Below, one piece after another: positions 36,282 through 44,552 of a stretch of DNA of 64,000 bases. Position 1 is the first letter of the stretch, and each line of letters opens with the position of its first letter. The notes below the pieces were generated by a model that made no database searches, was not told where the DNA came from, and was given only the letters and a program-made list of their open reading frames with translations. Both the position numbers and the translations under genes were made by a program. This DNA comes from Arsukibacterium sp. UBA3155 (GTDB lineage: Bacteria; Pseudomonadota; Gammaproteobacteria; Enterobacterales; Alteromonadaceae): positions 1 to 64,000 of the forward strand of contig DEYP01000023.1 of NCBI GenBank assembly GCA_002364615.1. Reading direction: 5' to 3'.

Positions 36282-37124
36282 ATGAGTAGTAACAGTTTGC
36301 CCGGAGTAAGCCCTTTTCGGCATAAAGTAGGCCATTTTTTGCAGCGTAGCAGTGTGCAGCGCAGTTTGCTGGCGCTAATTTTACTGAATGCTGTATTACT
36401 TGGGCTGGAAACCTCTAACGCCATTATGCAGGCGGTCGGTCCGGCGCTGTTGTTGTTTGATAAAATAATTCTGGCCGTTTTTGTATTGGAAATTGGCCTG
36501 CGTATTTATGTACACCGGTTAGCATTTTTTAAAGATGGCTGGAGTATCTTCGACTTTATTGTAGTGGGTATTGCCTTAGTGCCGGCCAGTGGCCCTTTTG
36601 CGGTGTTACGGGCGCTGCGGGTGCTTCGGGTATTGCGAGTGCTGACCTTCGTGCCCTCTATGCGCAAAATAGTTGGCGCGTTAATTAAATCACTCAACGG
36701 CATGTTGTCGATTGCCATGGTGCTGGCGCTGATTTACTACGTAGCGGCGGTTATGGTAACCAAGTTATTTGGTGAAGCCTTTCCAGAGTGGTTCGGCAGC
36801 CTTGGAGCGTCTTTATATACCCTGTTTCAGATTATGACGCTGGAAAGCTGGTCGATGGGTATCGCCCGGCCTGTTATTGCAGAGTTTCCTTATGCCTGGG
36901 CATTCTTTGTGCCTTTTATACTTATCGCTACCTTCACCATGCTAAACCTGTTTATCGCGGTTATTGTTAATGCCGTGCAAAGCATGCATGACGAAGAGCA
37001 TAAAGAAGAGCATGATGCCGATCAGGCCACGCAGCAGCAACTCCTGCTGCAGATGCAACTGTTGCAGCAGGAATTAGCGGCGCTCAGATCTGATATAAAG
37101 GCAACTAAACCTACTGCAGAATAA
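36282..37124 (+). CDS. Bacterial voltage-gated sodium channel (BacNav)
   Basis: 280 aa, one 6-helix domain acting as a homotetramer. S4 carries regularly spaced arginines (LRALRVLRVLRVLTF), the pore holds the selectivity filter TLESWSMG, the NaChBac/NavMs signature for sodium, S6 is FTMLNLFIAVIVNAV, and the tail is an acidic neck followed by a Gln/Leu-rich coiled coil (about 240-275). Start ATG 36282 has GAGG six bases upstream. Its end overlaps the convergent gene by 14 bases. Likely role: sodium signalling or pH and motility adaptation in a marine cell. Confidence 0.93.
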   Translation: MSSNSLPGVSPFRHKVGHFLQRSSVQRSLLALILLNAVLLGLETSNAIMQAVGPALLLFDKIILAVFVLEIGLRIYVHRLAFFKDGWSIFDFIVVGIALVPASGPFAVLRALRVLRVLRVLTFVPSMRKIVGALIKSLNGMLSIAMVLALIYYVAAVMVTKLFGEAFPEWFGSLGASLYTLFQIMTLESWSMGIARPVIAEFPYAWAFFVPFILIATFTMLNLFIAVIVNAVQSMHDEEHKEEHDADQATQQQLLLQMQLLQQELAALRSDIKATKPTAE

Positions 37125-37827
37125 AGTCTTCTAACGATTGTCTGGTCAGTTTACCAATCTGGCTGAACATATAAATAATGGCGCCCATCAGCATTACCAT
37201 GACCGGCAGTACGATAACCGGATAGCTGAGCCAGGTCATCCGGCCCAGCTCTTCGGCATACGCCGTAGTGCCGGGCTGGCTTACTACGATGGCTTTTGCC
37301 AGCACATAATTGAGGGTGGCCGACACAAAAAAGGCCGCGGCAACAATATAGCCAGCGCGTGCTACCCGTTGCTCAAACAATTCGCGGTTACTCTGCTTAG
37401 CTAACGCCTGATAAAGCTTTTCGGTATCAAGTAACTCGGGGTTAATCAGCAACTTTTTTACCAGCGGGAAAGGTGTGTACTGGCTAACCAGCACCACAAT
37501 ACCGATAATAGCCGGGATCATTGCCTCTTTTATTGCAATATAAGAAGGGTCCAGTTGCAACAGGCTGATGCCACCGGTAAGCATGACGCTGATAATGCCC
37601 AGGATCGAATAAAAGTTTACCTTGCCCAGTTTAACCAGCTCCCACAGGCCAAACAGTAGCGGAAAAGCCAATGCGATGACCACACCCCATACCGGCCCCA
37701 GCGTGTCTTCACTGCTAAAGCGGCTGAGAATAACAGCCGGTACCACAATATTAAAAATCATGTTACTTAAAAAACCGGATTTTTTCTGCTTAACCGGGCG
37801 GGGTGAGCTACTTGCTGGTGTGGTCAT
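37111..37827 (-). CDS. VC0807-type multi-pass membrane protein
   Basis: 238 aa with about six membrane helices (for example MIFNIVVPAVILSRF, IIGIVVLVSQYTPFPLVKKLL, AGYIVAAAFFVSATLNYVLA). It resembles the VC0807 family of uncharacterised inner-membrane proteins. The 3' end overlaps the sodium channel gene tail to tail. No catalytic motif is seen. Confidence 0.7.
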   Translation of the reverse strand: MTTPASSSPRPVKQKKSGFLSNMIFNIVVPAVILSRFSSEDTLGPVWGVVIALAFPLLFGLWELVKLGKVNFYSILGIISVMLTGGISLLQLDPSYIAIKEAMIPAIIGIVVLVSQYTPFPLVKKLLINPELLDTEKLYQALAKQSNRELFEQRVARAGYIVAAAFFVSATLNYVLAKAIVVSQPGTTAYAEELGRMTWLSYPVIVLPVMVMLMGAIIYMFSQIGKLTRQSLEDFILQ

Positions 37828-37991
37828 GAAACGGATTCCGGATAGTTGGCTGGCCGCAGTAAGGTATACAGCACTACTGCAGTGTGCGCTTAGGTTAGCG
37901 AAAAGATAACATTGGTTCCGAGCTGACAGCCAGAGTTTTTTGTACTACACCTTAAGTCTAGTCAGTTGCATGACGCCGCCAGGTTGCAACA

Positions 37992-39419
37992 GTGGATCAT
38001 TTAAAGCATAACCACACAGAGTTAACCAACATTGATTTTGCCCGGCTGATAGATACAGCAGGGATCGGCGTTATTGTGCATCAGTGGGACACTACTGTGG
38101 TGTATGCCAATCCAACCGCGTTAACCATGCTTAATTTAAGCTACGAGCAGTTAATTGGGTCAGTGGCGGTAGATCCACAGTGGCATCTTATCGATGAGCA
38201 TCATAAACAATTACATGTATCAGAATTTCCGGTTAATAAGGTAAAAGCCTCAGAGTCTTCATTGTATGGCGAAGTGGTAGGCGTGCTTGATTTTAAACAT
38301 GACGACACCAACTGGTTTAAAGTGAATGCGGTAATAGAGAAGTCGTCTGAATCGGGCATGGCATTTATTGTTGTCACCTTGTACGCCCTGGAAAATATCG
38401 GTAGCTTATTTTCGTTTGAACAGATTGTACAAAGTGCTGACGATATTATTATCGTTACGGAGGCGGATGATATTGAAGAACCATCAGGCCCCAAAATTGT
38501 TTATGTGAATAATGCGTTTGAACGTCTTACCGGTTACAGCGCAAAAGAAGTGATTGGCGATACACCAAGGTTATTGCAGGGAAAGTTTACCGACAAAGCA
38601 GCCAGGGAACGAATTAAAACCTCGCTGGACAAAAAACAGGCTGTGCGTGAAACATTATTGAATTATACGAAAAGCGGTCAGCCGTACTTTATCGATATGA
38701 ATATTATTCCGTTGAAAAACCGCAATGGTGACATTACCCATTTTGCTGCGATTGAGCGTGACGTCACGGAGCAGACTTTTTACGCGGAACAGCTGGAAAA
38801 ACGTAATCGCGATTTAAAACAGTTAAAAGAGAATCTGCAAGATGTTGTCCGGCAGCGCACCGTTGACTTGATTGCCGCAAACAGAAAGTTGCAACGTCAT
38901 GCTTATTACGACGTGTTAACGGATGTGCCTAATCGTCGTTATTTTCTGGAAATGAGTAATTCTTTCTTAAGCCTGACCCGCCGAAAAGGGCAAAGCCTGG
39001 CGGTAGCTATGATTGATGTTGATGATTTTAAAAGCATTAATGATAAATTTGGCCATGCCGCAGGTGATGCGTCACTGCACCTTCTGGCCTGCTGTATGAA
39101 AGAGTTTTTTCGGGCAGAAGATATTATTGGCCGTTTGGGGGGCGAGGAGTTTGGTTTAACCATGCTGTTTGATAACCCTGCTAAGGTGGTTAACACCCTG
39201 CAACGATTCCAGCAAAAACTGGCGGAGCAATTTCGGCAGGAAAAACAATCTGCAGATAGTGTTACGTTGCAGCCTTTTACCGTAAGCATAGGAGTATGTG
39301 TTATTGAGGCTGAGCAAACCGGTGAATTAGATACGTTATTAAAGTGCGCTGATGAGGCGCTTTATCAGGTAAAGCATCAGGGGAAAAATGCCGTCATCTT
39401 GTATGACGGCACGCAATAG
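37992..39419 (+). CDS. PAS-PAS-GGDEF diguanylate cyclase
   Basis: 475 aa, soluble. A first PAS-like domain (about 10-120), a second PAS/PAC (about 140-260; VYVNNAFERLTGYSAKEVIG, IERDVTEQTFY), a coiled coil at about 265-300 and a GGDEF domain with GRLGGEEFGLTM, so the active site is intact and should make c-di-GMP. The second PAS has no cysteine like LOV (the segment reads GDTPRLLQG), so light sensing is unlikely. The start is a GTG at 37992 with a poor ribosome site (AGG nine bases upstream); this is the least certain part. Confidence 0.9.
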   Translation: MDHLKHNHTELTNIDFARLIDTAGIGVIVHQWDTTVVYANPTALTMLNLSYEQLIGSVAVDPQWHLIDEHHKQLHVSEFPVNKVKASESSLYGEVVGVLDFKHDDTNWFKVNAVIEKSSESGMAFIVVTLYALENIGSLFSFEQIVQSADDIIIVTEADDIEEPSGPKIVYVNNAFERLTGYSAKEVIGDTPRLLQGKFTDKAARERIKTSLDKKQAVRETLLNYTKSGQPYFIDMNIIPLKNRNGDITHFAAIERDVTEQTFYAEQLEKRNRDLKQLKENLQDVVRQRTVDLIAANRKLQRHAYYDVLTDVPNRRYFLEMSNSFLSLTRRKGQSLAVAMIDVDDFKSINDKFGHAAGDASLHLLACCMKEFFRAEDIIGRLGGEEFGLTMLFDNPAKVVNTLQRFQQKLAEQFRQEKQSADSVTLQPFTVSIGVCVIEAEQTGELDTLLKCADEALYQVKHQGKNAVILYDGTQ

Positions 39420-39449
39420 CGCCACGACTGCCCTGCGACAATATTTTAT

Positions 39450-39941
39450 TTACCTTGCCGGGTAGCTGTTGCCGCCGTCTGGCATTACCCCTTTGCCCAT
39501 GCGGATTTCCAGCACGGCTTCAACCTGTTCTTTGCCGCCGGCCGCTATGCCTACTTCATAATTTGGCTGTTGCACCGTGCGACTACTACACCCGAGCAGG
39601 CCGCAATCCCGGACAGTGGTGGTTTGATAACCGGCACCCAGCCGGTTAGCGCTATCCTGTTGACGCTCAGTCATGGTTTCTTTGTCGACAACAATAAACC
39701 AGTCATAACCTTGCGCTGCCGTCAGCTCGGTAGCCCGGCGCATCGCATAGGCTTTGGCTTCATCGCTGTTATCACCACGGGCTTTGTAGCTTACCCGGTA
39801 GAAATTAGCGCTGATTTGCTGCTCTTTGTAACCAAAACCGTTGCCGTTAGCTGGCCGGTAATCTGGTTGGCTGCTACACGCCGTTAACAGCAGCGCCGTT
39901 AACAGCATAAAAAAGCTGATGAGTTTATTAAGTTGCTTCAT
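39450..39941 (-). CDS. Lipoprotein of the CC0125/CC1285 type
   Basis: 163 aa. Lipobox LLTAC at about 18-22. The fold signature YRVSYKARGDNSDEAKAYAMRRATELT with GYDWFIVVDKE is that of a small family of envelope lipoproteins of unknown role. It follows the anti-sigma gene by 15 bases on the same strand, so it probably belongs to the sigma operon. Confidence 0.75.
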   Translation of the reverse strand: MKQLNKLISFFMLLTALLLTACSSQPDYRPANGNGFGYKEQQISANFYRVSYKARGDNSDEAKAYAMRRATELTAAQGYDWFIVVDKETMTERQQDSANRLGAGYQTTTVRDCGLLGCSSRTVQQPNYEVGIAAGGKEQVEAVLEIRMGKGVMPDGGNSYPAR

Positions 39942-39956
39942 GTTTCACCTCAGTAA

Positions 39957-40673
39957 TTAATAAGCGTTATTCTTGGTTAAATAGTCCTGCTCCGCGGCCA
40001 AACTTAGTGGTGGGCTGGCCATTAGCTCATCTAAAATGCTGTCTAACGCCTGCGGGCCTGATGCGGTTTGATAATTACCGGCATCGGCTTGACGGGCAGT
40101 AGCTAAGCTTGCCTGCAGCGCCCATTCCCCTTGTTGCCGACAAGCAATATTTTCAGTATTCAGCGCCTTGTCTTGCAGGCTGTACTGGCGGCAGAAATCA
40201 CCATCCTGGCTGATAAAACTCAGCCGTGGGGTCAGTTGTTGCTCGTCAACGTTATAGGTTTTACCGCTGGCTGCACTATTTAACAGTTGGGCGACAGTGT
40301 GGCCAACGGTTGTGGGGGAGCTTTGCTGCTGACCGCCAATCTGCGCTGCACCATAACCGGCAAAAACGGCAATACAGGCAACGGCGGCGGCATGTTGTTG
40401 CAACTGCTGTTGCGCCCGGCGCCACCAGGGAAATGCTACAACATCGCTGCCGGTTGCGGGTTCTGTTTCCAGCAGTTGCAATACGCTTGCGGGCATGGGT
40501 TTGTGATCAATTTGCTGGTAGTGCTGTTCTACCATGCTGTCTACCATGGCGATCTCAGCCAGCCGCTCAGTTAGCTGCTCATTGTTAACAAGCTGCTGTC
40601 TTATCAGCTCCATTTGCTGCTCGGGCAGGGCGGCATCTAAAAAAGCAGATAACATTTCATCGGTAATTTTCAT
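39957..40673 (-). CDS. Transmembrane anti-sigma factor
   Basis: 238 aa. The N-terminal cytoplasmic part (MKITDEMLSAFLDAALPEQQ) has the anti-sigma helical look but lacks a zinc HxxxCxxC motif. One membrane helix (about 93-112, HAAAVACIAVFAGYGAAQIG) and a periplasmic domain with two cysteines follow. It starts inside the stop of the sigma gene (ATGA), the normal arrangement for a cognate pair. It would hold the sigma factor at the membrane until an envelope signal releases it. Confidence 0.85.
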   Translation of the reverse strand: MKITDEMLSAFLDAALPEQQMELIRQQLVNNEQLTERLAEIAMVDSMVEQHYQQIDHKPMPASVLQLLETEPATGSDVVAFPWWRRAQQQLQQHAAAVACIAVFAGYGAAQIGGQQQSSPTTVGHTVAQLLNSAASGKTYNVDEQQLTPRLSFISQDGDFCRQYSLQDKALNTENIACRQQGEWALQASLATARQADAGNYQTASGPQALDSILDELMASPPLSLAAEQDYLTKNNAY

Positions 40674-41155
40674 GCCAGACTTCCTTTTTGTTGCAGAGCG
40701 CTAACCATCGCGATCCGGGCGCGGGCTAGCCGGCTCATAATAGTGCCTGCCGGGATCGCCAGTATAGTGGCGGCTTCGGCGTAGCTTAACCCTTGTACTG
40801 CGACGAGCGACAATACTTCACGTTGTTCGTCGGGCAAGGTGTTCATTGCGGTATTGACTTCAGCCAGCTGAATGTCATTCAGCATATCCTGTTCGCCATC
40901 AGTAAAGTTTTCCTGTTGCAATTCGGGTTTAGTGGCAGCCTGCTGCCGGACTTTTTGGGCCCGGTAGTCGTCTATCCACAGGTTACGACATATTTTAAAA
41001 GCCCACTGCGGTAGCGGTATGCCGGCAGCGGGCGGTGAATCGAGCAGCCGCAGCACGGTGTTTTGCAATAAATCATCGGCATCGGCCATACTGCCGGTTA
41101 ACGAATAAGCAAAGCGGCGCAAGGCGGGTAATAGTAGTTTTAGTTCTGCTTTCAT
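40670..41155 (-). CDS. ECF-type RNA polymerase sigma factor
   Basis: 161 aa. Region 2 (ADDLLQNTVLRLL, WAFKICRNLWIDDYR) and region 4 (LPDEQREVLSLVAVQGLSYAEAATILAIPAGTIMSRLARAR) are clear. It is coupled to the anti-sigma gene. A GGAAT-N17-CGTTATC element upstream fits an autoregulated promoter, and similar elements precede the protease gene and the low-complexity secreted protein gene. Confidence 0.92.
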   Translation of the reverse strand: MKAELKLLLPALRRFAYSLTGSMADADDLLQNTVLRLLDSPPAAGIPLPQWAFKICRNLWIDDYRAQKVRQQAATKPELQQENFTDGEQDMLNDIQLAEVNTAMNTLPDEQREVLSLVAVQGLSYAEAATILAIPAGTIMSRLARARIAMVSALQQKGSLA

Positions 41156-41180
41156 GGTTAGGTTATACTCCTGTTTACCC

Positions 41181-41210
41181 TGATAACGGCTCAGCAGCGA
41201 AAGTTATTCC
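41181..41210 (-). promoter_or_regulatory. ECF-type promoter of the sigma operon
   Basis: On the minus strand GGAAT (41210-41206) and CGTTATC (41188-41182) are separated by 17 bases. The same boxes and the same spacing occur at 44382-44410, and a close form with 16 bases at 41220 on the plus strand. Transcription would start near 41178, about 20 bases before the sigma start codon. Confidence 0.65.
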
Positions 41211-41219
41211 AGCATAGAG

Positions 41220-41247
41220 GGAATATTTTTACCAGCCAGCCGTTTAA
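41220..41247 (+). promoter_or_regulatory. ECF-type promoter of the S8 protease
   Basis: GGAAT (41220-41224), 16 bases, CGTTTAA (41241-41247), pointing to the protease start at 41280. It is divergent from, and about 10 bases away from, the sigma operon promoter. Confidence 0.55.
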
Positions 41248-41279
41248 TGTTGTACCACTGGGGTTAAGTTGCAGGGAAT

Positions 41280-42671
41280 ATGATGAAAAAGCATCTGTTA
41301 TTAGTTACGGTTTTGCTGGGTATGCCCCAGCAAGGCTTCAGTAAGGTAATGGCGCCTGATGTACTACCTGGTGCACTACCTGAAATTGTGCCGCAGGTTA
41401 CTGAGCGGGTGCAGCGTAATACCGGGCAGTTGCGGCAACAGCTGATACAGCAGCAACAATTGGCGCAGCATTTAGCCAAGCAGGCGGCGTTGCCGGATCC
41501 GTTAACCGCACTGCCACAAACCCTGGATATCGTAAACCAACGCGGCGAGCTTAGCTGGCGTGAAGTTGAGGTAGAACTAGGGTTTCGCGCTATAGAGCGT
41601 GAATGGCTGTTACTGCTAAGTGGTAGCGAGTGGCAGCAATTGCTTGGCGACTGGCCACAGTTGCCCGACTTAGTGCAAAGCGAACATAAACTGCATGCCC
41701 TTGGCTTACTGCTGATCAAGATAAAAGTGCCTGCAGAACTGGATTCAGCTAAGGCATTAGATACTAAATTAACCAGCACGCTAACCACGTTGGCCGGGCG
41801 AAACCATTTATACCAGCCACAAAGCGCGCCACCCAATCAGTCACAAACAGCGCCAAGTGCGGGCAAAGATGCCTTAGCATACGGTAATGTTGCGATGTGC
41901 CAGCAGCCGGTAACCCTGGGTATGGTTGATACGGCTATTGCTCTGCAGCACCCGGCATTACAACAGAACGGACAGTTGAAAATTGAACAACGCAACTTCT
42001 TGCCTGCAGAAATAGCACAAAGTTATGGCCATGGTACCGCCGTTGCCGGGGTGCTGGCGGGTCAGCATGTTACTTCACCCTTGTTGCCAAAGCTAAGTCT
42101 TTATAGCGCCAGTGCTTTTTATTCCAGTAATCTTTATCAGCAATCGGCCACGCTGTCGCATATTGTGCAGGCATTAGATTGGCTGGCAAGCCAACAGGTG
42201 CGGGTGATTAATATGAGCCTGACCGGGCCTGATAACCCGGTGCTGGCGGCAGTGGTAAGGCAGTTAGCTGCGCAGCAGATAGTACTGGTGGCGGCAGCAG
42301 GCAATGGTGGCCCTGCGGCTGCGCCATTATTTCCGGCCGCTTATGCTGATGTGCTGGCGGTGACGGCGGTTGACCCGCAACTGCAACTGTATCGTTGGGC
42401 TAACCAGGGCGATTATATTGATTTTGCTGCATTGGGGGTAAATGTACCGGCGCTGCGCGCAGACGGCGATGTACTTAAGCAAAGTGGCACCTCTATCGCT
42501 ACTCCAGTAGTCAGTGCCGCTGTGGCCTGCTTACGGGCACTGCAGCCGGAGCTTAGTCTGGTAAAAATTCGTCAGGCGTTAATAGCACAAGCCCGCGATT
42601 TAGGCGGGCCAGGTAAGGATACGCAGTTTGGATATGGCGTGATAGCTGCGCCACTAAAAGCCCAGCTGTAG
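41280..42671 (+). CDS. Exported subtilisin-like S8 protease
   Basis: 463 aa. Signal peptide (MMKKHLLLVTVLLGMPQQGFS), a Gln-rich helical propeptide-like region (about 22-190), then the catalytic domain with Asp in LGMVDTAIAL, His in YGHGTAVAGVLAG, AAGNGG (oxyanion Asn) and Ser in SGTSIATPVVSA. Smaller than most secreted subtilases, with no C-terminal add-on domain. AGGGA lies upstream of ATG 41280. It is divergent from the sigma operon, with an ECF-type promoter. It may process the low-complexity protein or act on the anti-sigma factor (inference). Confidence 0.9.
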   Translation: MMKKHLLLVTVLLGMPQQGFSKVMAPDVLPGALPEIVPQVTERVQRNTGQLRQQLIQQQQLAQHLAKQAALPDPLTALPQTLDIVNQRGELSWREVEVELGFRAIEREWLLLLSGSEWQQLLGDWPQLPDLVQSEHKLHALGLLLIKIKVPAELDSAKALDTKLTSTLTTLAGRNHLYQPQSAPPNQSQTAPSAGKDALAYGNVAMCQQPVTLGMVDTAIALQHPALQQNGQLKIEQRNFLPAEIAQSYGHGTAVAGVLAGQHVTSPLLPKLSLYSASAFYSSNLYQQSATLSHIVQALDWLASQQVRVINMSLTGPDNPVLAAVVRQLAAQQIVLVAAAGNGGPAAAPLFPAAYADVLAVTAVDPQLQLYRWANQGDYIDFAALGVNVPALRADGDVLKQSGTSIATPVVSAAVACLRALQPELSLVKIRQALIAQARDLGGPGKDTQFGYGVIAAPLKAQL

Positions 42672-43553
42672 CAGCAACGCGCTGCGGGTTTCGCGGTAAT
42701 CTGCACTGTCTATGGTAGAGCTGAAATCACCATGTTCAACTTTACCTATGACTGCAAAACGCTGATTTAGACTGACTTGCCAGCTTGCCTCTACGACAGC
42801 CTGGGTATCAGCGCGCTCAGCAGTTTGATAGTCGCGTTGACTTACCCTGGCGCCAAGTTGTAGCTGCTGCTGATATTGCCAAAGCGTAAAACGATGGGAG
42901 AGTTTGGCTCTTGCCCCTGGCGCGGTATAACTAAATACATTATCGCGGCTGCTTTCATCTTCCCATACCAGGCCTATCGAAAAAAAATGCTGGCCAGACT
43001 CAGAAAACCAGAAGCTGTCAGCGCTGGCACTGAATGTGCTGGCGTCACGCTCATCATTGCGGGCAAACACTTTTTTGGCCATGGTCAGTGCCGGGCGGAT
43101 AAACCAGGTGTCACTGCCACTTACCATTGTGTATAAGCTCGCCTGATTAAGCTTAAGAAACGCTGCGCTATCCAGCTGAGCGTTGGCATGATAAATATTG
43201 GCGCCAACACTATGCTGGCCCAGTTGGTAACTGGCATCGACATAAGCCAGCTGCAAACGGGTATCAAAGTCACTCGCCTGCCGATAAGCTTTATTTTGGA
43301 TACTGTAACCGGCATCAAGTTTAAAGTTAGCGCTTGCCTGCCAGCTTGCTGCAAGTTCCGCTTCCAGTAACGTGGCACTGTCTGACTGGCCACTGGCCTG
43401 CTGTAGTGCACTGATGTTTACATTTGACTGATATTCACTGCCCAGCCGGGCTTTGCCGCTAAAACTAAGTGGATCAGCACCATGGCTTGACCCACTGCTG
43501 CAGATTGCCGCCAAGGCTGAGGTGATCAGTACGAATCGTTGGATAAGCGCCAT
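42654..43553 (-). CDS. Outer-membrane beta-barrel protein
   Basis: 299 aa. Signal peptide (MALIQRFVLITSALAAICSSGSSHG), then alternating amphipathic beta strands throughout and a C-terminal phenylalanine (SALLLQLGF), so an outer-membrane barrel of roughly 12-16 strands. I do not recognise the family; the strand pattern (ARLGSEYQSNVNI near the start) resembles surface-assembly or porin-like barrels. Start ATG 43553 has AGGAGA six bases upstream; a longer frame to 43586 is not supported. The 3' end overlaps the convergent protease gene by 18 bases. A terminator hairpin separates it from the gene in front. Confidence 0.78.
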   Translation of the reverse strand: MALIQRFVLITSALAAICSSGSSHGADPLSFSGKARLGSEYQSNVNISALQQASGQSDSATLLEAELAASWQASANFKLDAGYSIQNKAYRQASDFDTRLQLAYVDASYQLGQHSVGANIYHANAQLDSAAFLKLNQASLYTMVSGSDTWFIRPALTMAKKVFARNDERDASTFSASADSFWFSESGQHFFSIGLVWEDESSRDNVFSYTAPGARAKLSHRFTLWQYQQQLQLGARVSQRDYQTAERADTQAVVEASWQVSLNQRFAVIGKVEHGDFSSTIDSADYRETRSALLLQLGF

Positions 43554-43572
43554 AATTTTTCTCCTGCATAAA

Positions 43573-43600
43573 AATAAGCGCCGCATTGGCGGCGCTTATT
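43573..43600 (-). terminator. Intergenic terminator / attenuator hairpin
   Basis: A 12-bp perfect stem AATAAGCGCCGC / GCGGCGCTTATT with a 4-base loop, followed on the minus strand by TTTTTATG and then directly by the AGGAGA ribosome site of the barrel gene. Readthrough would set the ratio between the low-complexity protein and the barrel. Confidence 0.8.
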
Positions 43601-43605
43601 AAGCC

Positions 43606-44346
43606 TTACAGTCCGGTTGATAAATTAATGGTGTTACGTACCGTGTTGGTAACCTGGGCATTTACTGCCTGAGTAACGCTTTGGGCAACTTCAGCGTTTG
43701 CGCTTTGTTGCAGCATTTGGCTGGCGTTGCCCATAATCTGCTGCTGAACGGCGCCGCTGGTGTCGGTTGTTAACGCAGCGGACAACTGGTTACTGGCTTG
43801 GGCAGCGACCGAGTTCAGGGCGCTGCTGGCATTGCCGCTCACAGCGCTGGCCAATTCAGTATTAGCATTGACTGCTGCAGACGTTACGCCAGTTAAGGTA
43901 GCAGTTGCGGCTACGGTTTCGTTGACCAGAGCTGAGCTGTCGGGTAATAACGTTGTGCTACTATTGCCCAGGTTGGCAACCAGGCCAGTGGTAGCTGCTG
44001 CCGTGCTGTTAATATTGCTGGCTAGCGAGGTTTCAGGCATGGTTGCTGATTCGCTGTCGTCTGACTCATTTTGGGCAGTGGTATCGACTTCAGCATCGGT
44101 TTCGCCGCTGTTGTCAGTTTCTGCCGAACCGGCCACCGGCGCAGGCGCCGAGCTCGCTTCTGCCTGGGCTTGCTGGTTGCTGCTGGCTGAACCGGATATT
44201 TGCACTGGGTTGCTTGCCATTTGCTGCTGACTAACGTTTAACTGAGCGTCGTTATTGCTTTGCGCGGCAATGCTAACATCGGCAGCGTGGCCAAAGGCTG
44301 ACAAACACGCTAAGGCAAGTAAAGTAGGGGTTAAAATCTTTTTCAT
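43606..44346 (-). CDS. Exported low-complexity Ala/Ser/Gln-rich protein
   Basis: 246 aa. Signal peptide MKKILTPTLLALACLSAFGHA, then a chain built almost only of Ala, Ser, Thr, Asn, Gln and Val with an acidic stretch near 75-100; no cysteine in the mature part and very few aromatic or basic residues. Such composition occurs in fibre-forming or functional-amyloid-like surface proteins, though no repeat unit is exact. Start ATG 44346 is favoured by AGGAA seven bases upstream over ATG 44352. It has an ECF-type promoter and lies upstream of a beta-barrel gene. Confidence 0.72.
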   Translation of the reverse strand: MKKILTPTLLALACLSAFGHAADVSIAAQSNNDAQLNVSQQQMASNPVQISGSASSNQQAQAEASSAPAPVAGSAETDNSGETDAEVDTTAQNESDDSESATMPETSLASNINSTAAATTGLVANLGNSSTTLLPDSSALVNETVAATATLTGVTSAAVNANTELASAVSGNASSALNSVAAQASNQLSAALTTDTSGAVQQQIMGNASQMLQQSANAEVAQSVTQAVNAQVTNTVRNTINLSTGL

Positions 44347-44381
44347 GGTCATGTTCCTCGATTTGTCGTGATTGACATAGC

Positions 44382-44410
44382 GATAACGGTGCAGCGAGTT
44401 GTTTTATTCC
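44382..44410 (-). promoter_or_regulatory. ECF-type promoter of the low-complexity protein
   Basis: On the minus strand GGAAT (44410-44406), 17 bases, CGTTATC (44388-44382): both boxes and the spacing equal those in front of the sigma operon, and the spacers share CGCTGC. Start of transcription near 44376, about 30 bases before the gene. Confidence 0.65.
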
Positions 44411-44448
44411 CGATGAAATAAAAAATAGTGCTAAATTCATTTTTGGTA

Positions 44449-44465
44449 ATTTGGTCTGACCAATT
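44449..44465. promoter_or_regulatory. PdhR-like operator upstream of ppc
   Basis: ATTTGGTCTGACCAATT differs in one base from the palindrome AATTGGTCTGACCAATT, the form bound by pyruvate-sensing PdhR; other FadR-type GntR regulators bind similar sites. It is 88 bases before ppc, in the divergent gap with the low-complexity protein gene. Confidence 0.5.
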
Positions 44466-44552
44466 ACGTTGCTGCATTTGTAATCTATCAGTGTTGAGTA
44501 CCAATAAAGAACAGGCTAGGGTAGTGCTATCTGTCACCATGGAGACACACTA

